Assembly (NCBI RefSeq): GCF_029784165.1 | Contig: NC_073696.1 | Location: 2,294,001 to 2,358,000 of the forward strand | Length of the DNA: 64,000 nucleotides | Reading direction: 5' to 3' | Origin: Wyeomyia smithii | Lineage: Eukaryota; Arthropoda; Insecta; Diptera; Culicidae | In this document: positions 11,951-21,905 of the stretch, one piece after another | Layout of the letters: every line of letters begins with the position of its first letter | Position numbering within the stretch: the stretch's first letter is position 1 | Notes under the pieces: model-generated | Told to the model about the DNA's origin: nothing | The model's database searches: none | The model's input: the letters and a program-made list of their open reading frames with translations, nothing else | Program-made: the position numbers and the translations under genes

Positions 11951-12640
11951 TAGCTGATCCGGCAAACTTCGTCCCGTAAATTTTGTTTTAATTTGAATAA
12001 TTTTAAACATTTTTAAATGATTCCACATACATCCACATCAGATTTTGGATTCGTTCAAACTCAAAAAACAAATCGTTTGATATGATTGTTTTTATCGGAA
12101 CTGCTATTTGGCTGTACATCTCTTCGACTCTGATAATACTCATACTGGGTGAAAGCCAGCCTTTTTCAGCTATTTACCGGAGACAGTAACTTGTCATCTT
12201 TGATTTTTAAAATGGCATGTAGGGTCAACTTCTGGGGTTGGGATGCTAGCCTAACAAGCCAGTCGTCGTAGGTTCGAGTCTCGGCTCGGGAGAAACTGTT
12301 AGTGTCAGTAGGATCGTAGCGCTAGCCCCGCAATTGTCCTGTACACTAAACAGTCGACTGCGAAGTCTTTGTATAAATAAACAGAAGGTCAAGTTCCGAA
12401 TCGGAATGTAGCACCAAGGCTTTGTTTTGCTTTTGCATCATCACGATTAAGGAAATACTCATATTAGGTGGTATTTGGTCCCTTTCGGCTGTGTTTCAGA
12501 AACCGGAAGTCGTCATCTACTTCCAGATACATATTATATCGGATGATGTTTGGTCATTTTCGGTTGTTTTCCAGACACCGGAAGTTACCATCATGGAATT
12601 AAAAATGACGTCTTGGGTCGACTTTTGATTTCTGTGAATC
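11951..12640 (+). mobile_element. CTAGCTGA-ended composite repeat element, copy 1 (partial, SINE-interrupted)
   Basis: The copy starts with CTAGCTGATCCGGCAAACTT and has an AT-rich spacer of about 150 bp containing AATAATTTTAAACATTT. It continues with units of the form ATACTCATATTRGGTG, then TTTTCGGTTGTTTTCCAGA, then CCGGAAGT. The same order occurs on the minus strand from 18055 downward, so this is a defined mobile repeat. A tRNA-derived SINE (12236-12429) is inserted inside one unit. No coding capacity is visible. The CTAG end resembles a Helitron 3' terminus, but no convincing hairpin was found, so the class is open. Confidence 0.55.
12236..12429 (+). mobile_element. tRNA-derived SINE, copy 1 (slightly 5'-truncated)
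   Basis: An A-box-like segment (GGGATGCTAGCCTAACAAGC) and a B box (GGTTCGAGTCTC) are followed by a family-specific body (TAGGATCGTAGCGCTAGCCC) and a tail GCACCAAGGCTTTGTTTTG. It shares this layout with copies at 15140, 31704 and 36541. It splits a 150-bp repeat unit: the sequence before 12236 and after 12429 rejoins to a continuous unit. It resembles the tRNA-related SINEs reported from Aedes (Feilai/Gecko type); the exact family was not searched. Confidence 0.8.
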
Positions 12641-13559
12641 TTAACGATTCCTGAAATAGGAGAGTAACTGGCAAACAAGGCCGATTGTTTGTCCACGTAA
12701 TTTATTCTTTTAAAGTGTGTTTAGCGAGAAAATAAATAGTGAAATCTACTAAAATTACTAGTACTAGTGTTGGTGTTCCAAACAACAAAACTGTCGGAAT
12801 ATGCAGTCTTTGGAGGATTTTGTGCGAGATAAGTGATATTGTTTTTCTAGATTTTTTTTTCTGTTTGAGTTGTTTGTGTTGATATACTATGTACTCAATC
12901 AATTATTTTTTGACATGTAGGTGGCGCTGCTTTTTTTTGCTTTGATCATCGACGTGTAGAGGTAGATTCATACAAATCTGTTTTGTATGTATTTTCGGTT
13001 GAGAGTAGAGGAAAAATAAACTAAATTTTTCACTAGAATGTTTGTAAACATACAGAGGATTTCTTGTTCATACGAATGTGTCACTTAACAAATTTTTTCA
13101 GAGGCTCGGGTTTATGTTTCGGAGAACATTGTACTTTAGTCGCGTGGGTCTTGTTTGACATTATTCGACTATCAGTTTAGATGTAATGGAAATATATCAT
13201 GTGGTTAAACCCTTGGCTTTCTGAAGATTAATTTGCTACTAATGACAGTTATGTCAAATCGGTGGAAAATAATAAGCGTATAACTAAACTATCTATGTAT
13301 ATATTCACCCCTAACCTCAAAACATAAAATAGTAAAATTGCTGTATAAATAATCTAAAAATCAACTGATAAAATATAATTTAAGCTAAAAAGTCGATAAA
13401 TCTCAACAGTCTCAGCTCTTATTAGCTCTGAAAACTCATACCTATAACATTATCAATTATCGACCCGTAACATCTAACAGATTTATCCCAGGGTCTCCTT
13501 TTCCTACTCAAATTTCCCATCTCATGTAACATTTATGAGAGCACGTAGAGTCCTCTACG
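12641..13559. other. AT-rich stretch without recognised features
   Basis: No reading frame, repeat or RNA could be supported here. A weak resemblance to the CTAG-element terminus near 12675-12710 (CTGGCAAACAAGG) is too diverged to call. Confidence 0.35.
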
Positions 13560-13760
13560 GTTCTCTTAAGTAAATGTTGGACAGGGAGATTGCGGGTTCA
13601 AGTCCCGTCGGGATGCGGTATATTTTTCCAAATCTGTATCATATTTTCAGTTCGCTTAATTTTCGTTCTCTCTACTTCATATACTGTCTGCTTAATCAAC
13701 TTGCGTGTTAACGGGACAAAGCCGTTGTTAAAAATAAAAATTCAGTTCGAGAAATGTTGG
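13560..13760 (+). repeat. tRNA T-arm-like dispersed repeat, copy 2 (half element)
   Basis: It contains GCGGGTTCAAGTCCCGTCGG, a full T-arm-like hairpin, then ATTTTTCCAAATCTGTATCATATTTTCAGTTCGCTTAATTTTC-type sequence, an ACTGTCTGCTTAAT motif and an ACGGGACAAAGCCGTTG end. The same order is seen on the minus strand in the complete foldback copy at 46140-46440. The matching left arm is missing here. No acceptor stem, D-arm or anticodon arm was found, so this is not a tRNA gene. Confidence 0.6.
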
Positions 13761-13939
13761 ACTAACATTCCTTTTCCGTTCCCCAACAGTTGCAAGGACA
13801 AGGCCAGGGCGGTATCAGTTCTCTGGAGACATCTGACCTTTGTTTAGTAACATTTAATTAGATCCCAAATTTCATGTTACTGCTCAGGAACGAAAGTAAT
13901 TTGTTCTCGTAGACAAAGTATTGTTGCTAGCACCAACTA

Positions 13940-14100
13940 TGAAGTTGTGCAGCTGTTTATGCTATGCTATGCTATCTTAACGATTCCTGAAATATTAATA
14001 TTTGGTGGTAAATGGTCACTTTTGACTGCTTTCCAGAAACCGGAAGTCACCATCTTAAAAATGCCATGTGGAGCTAATTTGTGGCCTCTGGACATTTTTC
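13940..14100 (+). repeat. CTAG-element ~150-bp unit fragment next to a (GCTAT)n tail
   Basis: A short run of GCTAT repeats (13955-13976) is followed by a unit fragment: TTAACGATTCCTGAAATATT, then TGGTGGTAAATGGTC, then AGAAACCGGAAGTCACCATC. This is the same unit as at 12.4-12.6 kb. Confidence 0.55.
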
Positions 14101-15125
14101 CCGATATGAGCAATCCCCGCTGAGACCTCAAATGGTATTGAAAATGATTCAAGTAATATTTTTTTGGAAGCCCATGTTGAACAAGTAAAGAAACATTTGG
14201 TTGATCAAATTGATGGACAATTTTTGGTTTTTTTTTTTTTTCAAAACAAGGCTCACCAAATCTAACCTAACACTTGAATTTCTCTATTAAATTACCTTAA
14301 CCAACATATCATTGGAAAGGGAAAAGATAGGGCCTTCTTTTGCAAATATCAAAGTGGGTAGTCGCCATATTAGATTTAGCCACCATATTGTTTTCTTTTA
14401 GAAAAATTGATTTTTAAATGGATGCCCACCCACCTACCTCAAATTTAAGGATTCCATTTGAAAGATCATGCTTTTTTACATTAAATATGTGAAAATTAGA
14501 GATGTTCTCTCAAACAAAAATAATTTTAAAATAACAAAAATATGTTCGACTCGACCGTTTGGTTTTTCGTTAAATTTTACCTCACCTAAAATGCTGTAAC
14601 ACATGATATTCTTCATTGAATATTTCCAACTAACCCATCATTAGAAAGGAGTTAAAAAGGACTTTCTTTTGCATATAATTATGTTTGTGTGTAAAGTTTT
14701 GTTGGCAATTTTATTTGAATTCTCTTCAATATTCTAATAGATATTCGGTCTTTTCATTGAAACTTAGAGAATATTCTCTTACTTCTAATGTAATGTTGTT
14801 GCTACTGCTAAGATACCAATAACCAAAAAGTAATGAAGTTACGCGCTTGCATGCATTTTTGCCGGGGGAACATATAAGCAAGAGCCGCGTTGCATGTGTA
14901 AGCGAGACATCATCTACTGTGTTTGTATTGATGCAGCGATCATTTCATTTATTTAAGTCACGACAGTGTGTGTGTTGAAAATCGACTGGAAATGAGGATA
15001 AATTTTCATTTACCTTTTCAAGTAAAAGTTTGTGTGAGTAAAAGTGAGTAAAAGTTTTGCAAGTAGTTGTAACGGTTATTATTAGATACTCGTGATCTTG
15101 CAATATATGCAAATTATATGACAGT
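14101..15125. other. AT-rich stretch without recognised genes
   Basis: There is degenerate repetition around 14230-14700: clauses like CACCTAAAATG..., ATATCATTGGAAAG and CCATCATTAGAAAG recur at irregular spacing, suggesting an old tandem or TE sequence. No coding or RNA signal is seen. Confidence 0.35.
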
Positions 15126-15374
15126 AAGGGTTGTTACTCTTAGCCTTCCAGCTGATCTCGCGGTGCGATGCTGGCCTAACGAGCCAGTCTTCGTATGTTC
15201 GAGGCCCGCCTCGGGAGAGACTGTTAGTGTCAGTAGGATCGTAGCGCTAGCCCAGCAATTGTCCTGTACACTTAATAGTCGGCTGCGGAGTCTGTTTATA
15301 GTAAAGCAGAAGGTCGAATTCCGATACGGAATGTAGCACCAAGGCTTTGCTTTGCTTTTTAAGGGTTGCTACTC
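15126..15374 (+). mobile_element. tRNA-derived SINE, copy 2, with target-site duplication
   Basis: The SINE body runs from 15140 (TTAGCCTTCCAGCTGATCTC, including the tRNA-like 5' end and A box) through a B box (GTTCGAGGCCC) and the shared body to the tail GGCTTTGCTTTGCTTTTT at 15360. It is flanked by AAGGGTTGTTACTC (15126-15139) and AAGGGTTGCTACTC (15361-15374), a 14-bp duplication with one mismatch. This makes it the most complete copy in the window and defines both ends of the family. The tRNA-like head could act as an internal Pol III promoter. Confidence 0.88.
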
Positions 15375-16080
15375 AACAATAGAAGAATTTAATTACTTGT
15401 AAAGTAATAGATTTGTTACACGAAGGAAAATATTTTTTAATTACTCTCCAAGAAATAAGTTAAACTTTTGCGTGTAGTTATAACAGCTATTTGTCTGGGA
15501 AATAACATAGGTTATGATAGCATGGCAGGTATAATCGATTAAATAGTTAATTATATCACAAAAACAGCGAGTTGGATTTGTATCATGCTTTTAGCGATAA
15601 TTTATAACAATAACAGAAAAAAAAAATTCTGAGTGAAAATGACAAAATATTCAAACGTCCATAAGTATTTTGTTTTTCATTTTACCATTACCATATTTCG
15701 ACAGACAGTCATAAATATTGTCGTCTTCAATGTGTAAAAAATTGACTTCTAAAAGAGGTACTTTTTGAGATATTTTAGATTTTGTGACAATTTGGAATTT
15801 TTGGCCCAGAAAAAAAATTTTCACAGTGTATATATTTTTCAAGAATCGCAATTTTATTACCTACAATTTAGCTGAAGACACCATTTCAATCAATCAAGTC
15901 GTTCTTCTGATACAAAATATTTCATTCATCAGTCACATTTCTGGATAGCCCTTTTCAAAACAGCAGTCGTGAGTCTACATGAAGAACTGATAGTATAGAA
16001 TGACCTCTTTATCAACTGGAAACAACTGTGCAAAGTTTCAGCGAAATCGGAAATGGTCGATCAGAATCGATTTGCGAAGT
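15375..16080. other. AT-rich stretch without recognised features
   Basis: No gene, RNA or defined repeat is seen. Long A/T runs occur near 15615 and 15800. Confidence 0.35.
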
Positions 16081-16420
16081 AGCGTGGACTTGCTCTCCTA
16101 AAAACCTCCACATTCCAAATTTGGTTCCATTTACTTGATTATTTCTCGAATTATGCAAAAATTTGTGTTTTATTTGTATTGGAACCCTCCTTCCAGAGGA
16201 GGGAGGGGTTTCGAGCTACCATAAAAATATTTCTAGCTTACAAAAACCTCCACATGGCAAATTTGGTTCTATATGCTAGATTAATCCTTAAGTTTTTCAT
16301 GCATTTGTATGGACCCCTCCTCTTTTCAAGAGTAGTGAGGGGTCCCAGTCAAAATTTTCATACGTATAATAATGTTTTAATTTCAATAACCGCACTCATA
16401 TGTATCATACAAACTTGCAT
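16081..16420 (+). repeat. ~110-bp unit array (short), plus orientation
   Basis: About two and a half units of the form CCTCCACATKSCAAATTTGG, then TTCTCGAATTATGCAAAAAT, then TTTGTATTGGAACCCTCC and GAGGGAGGGGTTTCGAGCTACCAT. The same unit is arrayed at 18.2-19.1 kb. Confidence 0.6.
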
Positions 16421-16499
16421 TTGATGCACAAAACAGCATATGCGTACAATTTTTGAGGCGATATACGTAATGAGGAATACTAGTATGCAATTCATTGGT

Positions 16500-18056
16500 A
16501 TATGCATTTATCTAAACATATAAATATGCAGCTCTGTCTGCCTGTCTGTCTGATTCATATAGGCTGGGAAACTACCGAACCGATCGACGTGAAATTTTGT
16601 ATATAGGGGTTTAAGGGGCCGGGAAAGGTGACTAAGATAGTTCGAGACCCCTCCCTCTTCTGCAAGGGAGGGGTCCCATACAAATGAAACACAAATTTCT
16701 GCACATCTCGAAAACTAACCAAGCGAATTGAACCAAATTTGGCAGGTGAATGTTTTTAGGTGTAACAAACATCTCCATAATGTTTCAACACCCTTCCTTC
16801 TTCTGGCATGTCTCCAAATACCATTTCGAAATCCAAGATGGCGACTTCCCGTTTCTGCAAAATAGCGGCAAATGACCTAATACCACCCAACATGGGTATT
16901 TCCGAAATTGTTATGATGCACTGAAGCCACAAATCGACCTCAGACAACATTTTGAATTGTAAGATGGCGACTTCCGGTTTTTGAAAAACAGCGGCAAATG
17001 ACCAAATACCACCCAATATTGGTATTTCCGGGATTGTTATGATGCACTGGAGCCACAAATTGACCTCAGACAACATTTCGAATTGTAAGAAGGCGACTTC
17101 CGGTGTCTGGAAAACAGCCGAAAATTATCAAATACCACTTAATATGAGCGTTTCTTCAATCAGATTGACGCACGAAGGCCAGAAATTGTTCCCAAATGCC
17201 ATTTTGAAATCCAAGATGGCGACTTCCGGTTTCCGAAATACAGCGGCAAATGACCAAATACCCCTCAATATGCGTATTTCCGGAATTGTTATGATGCACT
17301 GAAGCCACAAATCGACCTCAGACAACATTTTGAATTGTAAGATGGCAACTTCCGGTTTCTAGAAAACAGCCAAAAATGGCCGATATCCATATGAGTATCT
17401 TCGGAACCAGAATGATACACAGGAGCTAGAATCGACCACAGACACCATTTTGAATTCGAAGATGGTGACATCCGGTTTCTGGAAAACAGCCGAAAATGAC
17501 CAAATAACACCCAATATGGGTGTTTATTTAACCAGAATGACGCTCAGGGGCCGGAAATCGTCTCCAAATGCCATGTTTTGATGGCGACCTACGGTTCCTG
17601 AAAAATAGCCCAAAGTGACCAAATACCATCCAATATGAATGTCACGGGATCCAGAATGATGCAAGGAGCTATAAATTGACCTTAGACAACAGTTTGAATT
17701 GGACAATGGCAACTTCTTGGAAACAGCCGAAAATAACCGAATACTACTACATATGGATATGTCCGTAATCGAAATGATGTAAAGAAGCCAAGCATTGACC
17801 CTGGACTCCATTTTGAATTAGAAGATGACCACTTTTAGTTTCTGGAAAACAACGAAAATAACTGAAATGCACCCAATATATATCCGGAATAGAGGTCATG
17901 TACAAAAGCCAAAAGTTGATGATGTTGCCATTCCAATAAAACCAATCCTTTTTTAACGATATAATCCAATCGCAAGGAATCAATAAATTTGAAATGTTTA
18001 AAATTATTAAATTAAACACTAAAATAGGCGGGACGAAGTTTGCCGGGTCAGCTAGA
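16500..18056 (-). mobile_element. CTAGCTGA-ended composite repeat element, copy 2 (minus strand), with ~8 tandem units
   Basis: On the minus strand it starts at 18056 with CTAGCTGACCCGGCAAACTT. It then has an AT-rich spacer with AATAATTTTAAACATTT (about 17960-18010) and a degenerate array of about eight units of 130-155 bp (17910-16770). Each unit contains ATATTGGGTG, a TTTTCCAGA segment, CCGGAAGTCGCCATC and a TGATGCAC-like block. Next come one 110-bp unit and a 3' end with GATCGGTTCGGTAGTTTCCC and a CAGACAGACAGGCAGACAG tract near 16530-16560. Copy 1 at 11951 shares the terminus, spacer and units. Confidence 0.65.
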
Positions 18057-18239
18057 AAACGATAATTTCCGATTGAAAGTGATTTGTTTCACATTATCTT
18101 ACAATTCTAAGGATACAATCGTAAATCGGTTAGAGTTAGATGATATACAATTAAAACTGAATTTCTGCGCATGATATTAAGCGTGGTGTACGATTTCTAC
18201 CTTGTTAAGATGATTTGCGATAATTGTCATACATTGATA

Positions 18240-19185
18240 TACGATTTGTGGTTAATCGGGGTGGTCCCCAAAAACCCCAACGTGCTAAAAATGGTTACAT
18301 TTGCTTGAGTAGTTCCTGAGTTATGCAGAAATTTGTGTTTTATTTATATGGTAGCTCTTGCTTCTAGAGAAGGGAGGGGTGTCGATATACCACAAAAATA
18401 TTTGTTGCTCCCACTAACTACCACCATACGCCAAATTTGGTTCTATATGCTTGATTAGTTCTCGAATTATACATATATTTGAGTTTTGTTTGTATGGGAG
18501 CCCTCCTTAGTGCAGGCAGAGGTATCAAATTACCATAGAAATATTTCTTGTTTCACGAAACATCCGCATGCCAGGTTTGATTCCATTTGCTTGATAAGTT
18601 CTTCAGTTATGCAGATGTTTGTGTTTCGTTTGTATGAGAACCCTCCTTTAAGAGCAGAAGAAGGTGTCAATTTATTAAAGAAATATTTTTTGTTTTTTTT
18701 TTAAACCTTCACATGCCAAATTTGGTTCCATTTGCATGATTGATAATCGAGTTATGTAGAAAAATTGTGTTTCATTTGTTTGAGCCCCCCTCTTTCAAAA
18801 GAGGGAGGGGGTTCGAGCTACCATAGAAATATTTCTTGCTTTCTCAAACCTCCACATGCCAAATTTGGACTTATATGCTTGATTAATCCTCGAGTTTTTC
18901 AGACATTTGTATGGACCCCCCCCTCTCTCTTCAGGAGTAGTGAGGAGAAATATTTCTTGCCCTAAAAAACCTCAACATGCTAAATTTTGGCCTGATTAGT
19001 TCTCGAGTTATGCAGAAATTTGTGTTTCATTTGTATGGGATCTCTTTCTTCCAGAGAAAGGAAGGCCTCAAACTATCATAGGAACCTTTACCGGTCCCAA
19101 AAACTCCTACATACGAATTTTCACGTCGATCGGCTTAGTAGTTTCTACGCCTATATGGATCAGACAGACAGAGAGACAGGACTGA
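18240..19185 (+). repeat. ~110-bp unit array with the shared CAGACAGACAGAG terminus
   Basis: About eight diverged units repeat: CCACATGCCAAATTTGGTTC, then TTCTCGAGTTATGCAGAAAT, then TTTCATTTGTATGGGA, then a CCTC-rich stretch and ACCATAGAAATATTTC. The array ends with CACGTCGATCGGCTTAGTAG and a CAGACAGACAGAGAGACAGG tract (about 19120-19180). That terminus is the same as the 3' end of the 16500-18056 element but in inverted orientation. Confidence 0.65.
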
Positions 19186-19199
19186 ATTTTAGATTTACT

Positions 19200-19905
19200 T
19201 TTCAAAATTCAAGTTCAAGGTTTCGGACCTATGAATTAGGTTTCGGTTTGGCCTATTCTAAATTTTGAAGCTTTTTTTTTGCGTTACTAAACCTTATAGA
19301 AGATCGTTTTGCTTGACCTTCATAAGCATTTCACACTTCTGAGCTCAATTTGGGATTTCTGGCCTATAGAAGCGTTTTTTGCTCTCCTGGGTCTAATTGT
19401 GGATTATATTCTTTTGTGGTATTTTCTGGCCTTTGACAGCGGGGTTTTGCGATACTGAGCTTTTTTGCATTTTCGGCTGAATCTGGGCGTTTTCTGTAAT
19501 TTGAAAGCGTATTGTTGAGCTCAATTTTAAAAAAATATAATAAATGTGTTTCCGCAATTACGTGCTCATTGTGGGATAATTTTCTTGTTTGAGCTTCTCT
19601 GGCGTATGGAATTCCTGGATCGATTTTGGTTCCTTTTTTTTCTGATATATTTCTGGTCATTAGAGACATATTTTATCAGTCGGTAATAATTTTTGTTTGT
19701 GGCGTTTTCTAGCTTTCATAAGCGTTTCACGATTTTAAGCTATTATATGAGATCATTTGCGTGCTTGGCCTTTAAACGACTTCCCTCACCTAATTTGAAT
19801 AATTTTTTGTCGGTTTTAGTAGTTGCACGATTCTGGGTTCTATTTGGAATCACTCTCTGCACTGTTTCTTTCTATTTCAGGCCTTCAAAAGCGGTATAAA
19901 TAAGT
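19200..19905. repeat. degenerate tandem repeat (AGCGTTTTTTGCGATTCTGAG-like clauses)
   Basis: Clauses of the type GGCCTTTRAAAGCG, then TTTTGCGATACTGAGCT and TTTTCTGG recur roughly every 80-110 bp with heavy divergence. No coding potential is seen. Confidence 0.45.
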
Positions 19906-21119
19906 TTTTTTTCGATTTTTTCGTTGTCCGAATATCAACAGTCTGGATTTTCAATACCAAACTCTATTCTGTAAAATTTTACTCACTTCATTGAACATTT
20001 ATCCCTGAAATTGAATTAACATTTTTGATTCGTGTTCCTCTTTTAGCATATCATGGCGTAGACTTTGGATTTTTCCGTAGCAGGGCTTCTCGAGTTTTCA
20101 ACATTTATCACCAATTACTACTGTTATCATACCTTCATTATTATGTTTTTTTGTTTCACACTGTAATTTCGGAATCTCGGATGTCTTTTTTTTCGGAGTT
20201 TGGTGCAATATTTTCGATTCCATATCTCCAGTAGCTGATTTCTGACTCTACAATCTTTCTGTTGTATAATTGCAGATATGATTTTGTACTTTAAGTTTCT
20301 TATCTTTGTTTTTTGAAAATAAATTTTAAATGTTGGTATGCATATTTTGCATTTCATATGGGACAGACTTGAGTAACTTTGATCAACGATTTCTAGGAAT
20401 GGGTTTCAATTCACTGCACTTCTGATTCCTAACTATTTATTTTGATTTTGTGTTTATAGGTTATTGCCATAAACATATTGAAACTTGAGTTTTGTTTCCC
20501 GAAAATAAAAAAAAAAACATCCTAATTTTATTATTGAGTTTTGAAAATATATAATAACTGATGATTATTTTTTATCAGATATTAAAACTTTTAATATATT
20601 TCTGATATATAATTTAAAAAAAATGTCTAATTGCATGAAATTTATTTAGTTACAAATGTTTATAATTGAAAATCAATAATTAAAACTTCGAAAAACTAAA
20701 TTTAACAGAAATCTAAAGTAGGTACAAACACAGCTTCAAAAGCAAGCATTTGTCCTTAATAAGACTATCGAATTTGTCTAAGAGTTTAAAAAAGCGAAGT
20801 TTGTTCCGAATATTTTCTGACATCCAATAAAAAAAACCAGCACACGACTAAGAAACTAGGATTTATAAATGATTAACGAGTTTGGATGTTTGCTCTAGGG
20901 CTTCCATTAAATCTAACTAAGCTCCGGCTTCTACTTAGGTAGGCAAATGAATAACAACGTGAGTTCGACTGCCACCCACTAAAGTATGCGCTAGCGGCAG
21001 CTAGTTTTATTCTAATAAGATTAGCATTGTCAGCGTCAGCCACACTATAAGCCTTATTGAACCAATTGCACCAATCGGCCTTCATCAGTATTCAAAGCAT
21101 ATTTTGTTAAATTTTCCAG
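19906..21119 (+). other. probable intron or intergenic sequence upstream of the 21.1 kb exon
   Basis: This is AT-rich with no supported frames. The last part ends in a pyrimidine-rich splice acceptor (ATTTTGTTAAATTTTCCAG, AG at 21118-21119). Confidence 0.45.
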
Positions 21120-21335
21120 ATACATTCAACCGGGACCGATTACGAAATCCATTCTGCAGCAGTACGACGATGAGTTGGACAATCCGTACTTCCGGCGGAA
21201 ACCGACATCCTTTCTTGCCGGCAGTGGAGGCACTGGCATGGTCACGGGAAGTAGTGTCACCTTGCCGGCCGGGGACGTGAGACGCTGTACCTGGATGCCT
21301 CTGGACGATGATGCCGTGCGGATAGAGGGCCCAAG
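21120..21335 (+). CDS. internal exon of an unidentified host gene (exon A)
   Basis: The exon is bounded by an acceptor TTTTCCAG|A at 21119/21120 and a donor CCAAG|GTTAGT at 21335/21336. It is open in the frame starting with TAC at 21121. The peptide is rich in polar and turn residues, with features such as Q-Q-Y-D-D-E-L-D-N-P-Y-F-R-R-K near the start and D-D-D-A-V-R-I-E near the end. Codon use and GC content are clearly higher than in the flanks. It enters in phase 2 and leaves in phase 2, and the following exon at 21723 fits that phase. I do not recognise the family. The acidic-then-RRK stretch looks like a linker or short binding motif rather than an enzyme core. Confidence 0.75.
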
Positions 21336-21722
21336 GTTAGTTGCACTGTTTCTAGATTGTGTTTCTTTATTAGTGGAATGAATAATAGTTACTGTTTAGA
21401 GTAATTTTGGGACAGTTACTAGTAACATTAGCAGTACACTATCTAACGTTGTGTAACATCGTTAAATTTCAGTAGTCGTAGCTACTAATATATATACTGT
21501 ACAGTAAGCAATAGTAATAACTTTTCATTTTTTTTTCTCGAATAACGTTGTTTGAAATGCACCCAAACTCCTGTTGAAATCTATCACGAACAAAACTTTC
21601 TTTGTGCACAAACAAACAATCCCTCACTCTATCAGAACTCTCATTCGACCTAACAAACTACCGTTGCTTCCTCTTCCATCAATCTGTGTCTCACCCTGTC
21701 TTTCGTCGGCACGACAAGCTAG
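21336..21722 (+). other. intron between exons A and B
   Basis: GT at 21336 and AG at 21721-21722 give a 387-bp intron. The 3' end is pyrimidine-rich (CTTCCTCTTCC, TCACCCTGTCTTTC), as expected of an acceptor tract. Confidence 0.65.
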
Positions 21723-21905
21723 ACTTCAACGACAGCAGGACCTGCAGCAGCAGCAACAACAGCAGCAGCTACACCAGCAATCGCAAGTGGACTTTTCACC
21801 CAGTCCAAGTTCGCTCTCGGCCAGTTCGCCGTTCATTATCACCGACAGTCCGCAATTGACATTTCCGTTGAACTATTTGAGCCACAGCAGTGAACAGCTA
21901 TCAGG
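21723..21905 (+). CDS. internal exon of the same unidentified host gene (exon B), polyglutamine-containing
   Basis: The acceptor CAAGCTAG|A is at 21722/21723 and the donor CAGG|GTAATT at 21905/21906. The first base completes the split codon left by exon A, so the two exons join without a frame change. The exon encodes a glutamine run (CAG/CAA repeats, about 21739-21790), then a Ser/Pro-rich stretch (S-P-S-P-S-S-L-S-A-S-S-P-F) ending S-S-E-Q-L-S. Such segments are common in disordered regions of insect signalling and transcription proteins. The exon leaves in phase 2. No domain is identified. The mixed CAG/CAA coding of the glutamine run makes slippage artefact less likely. Confidence 0.65.
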
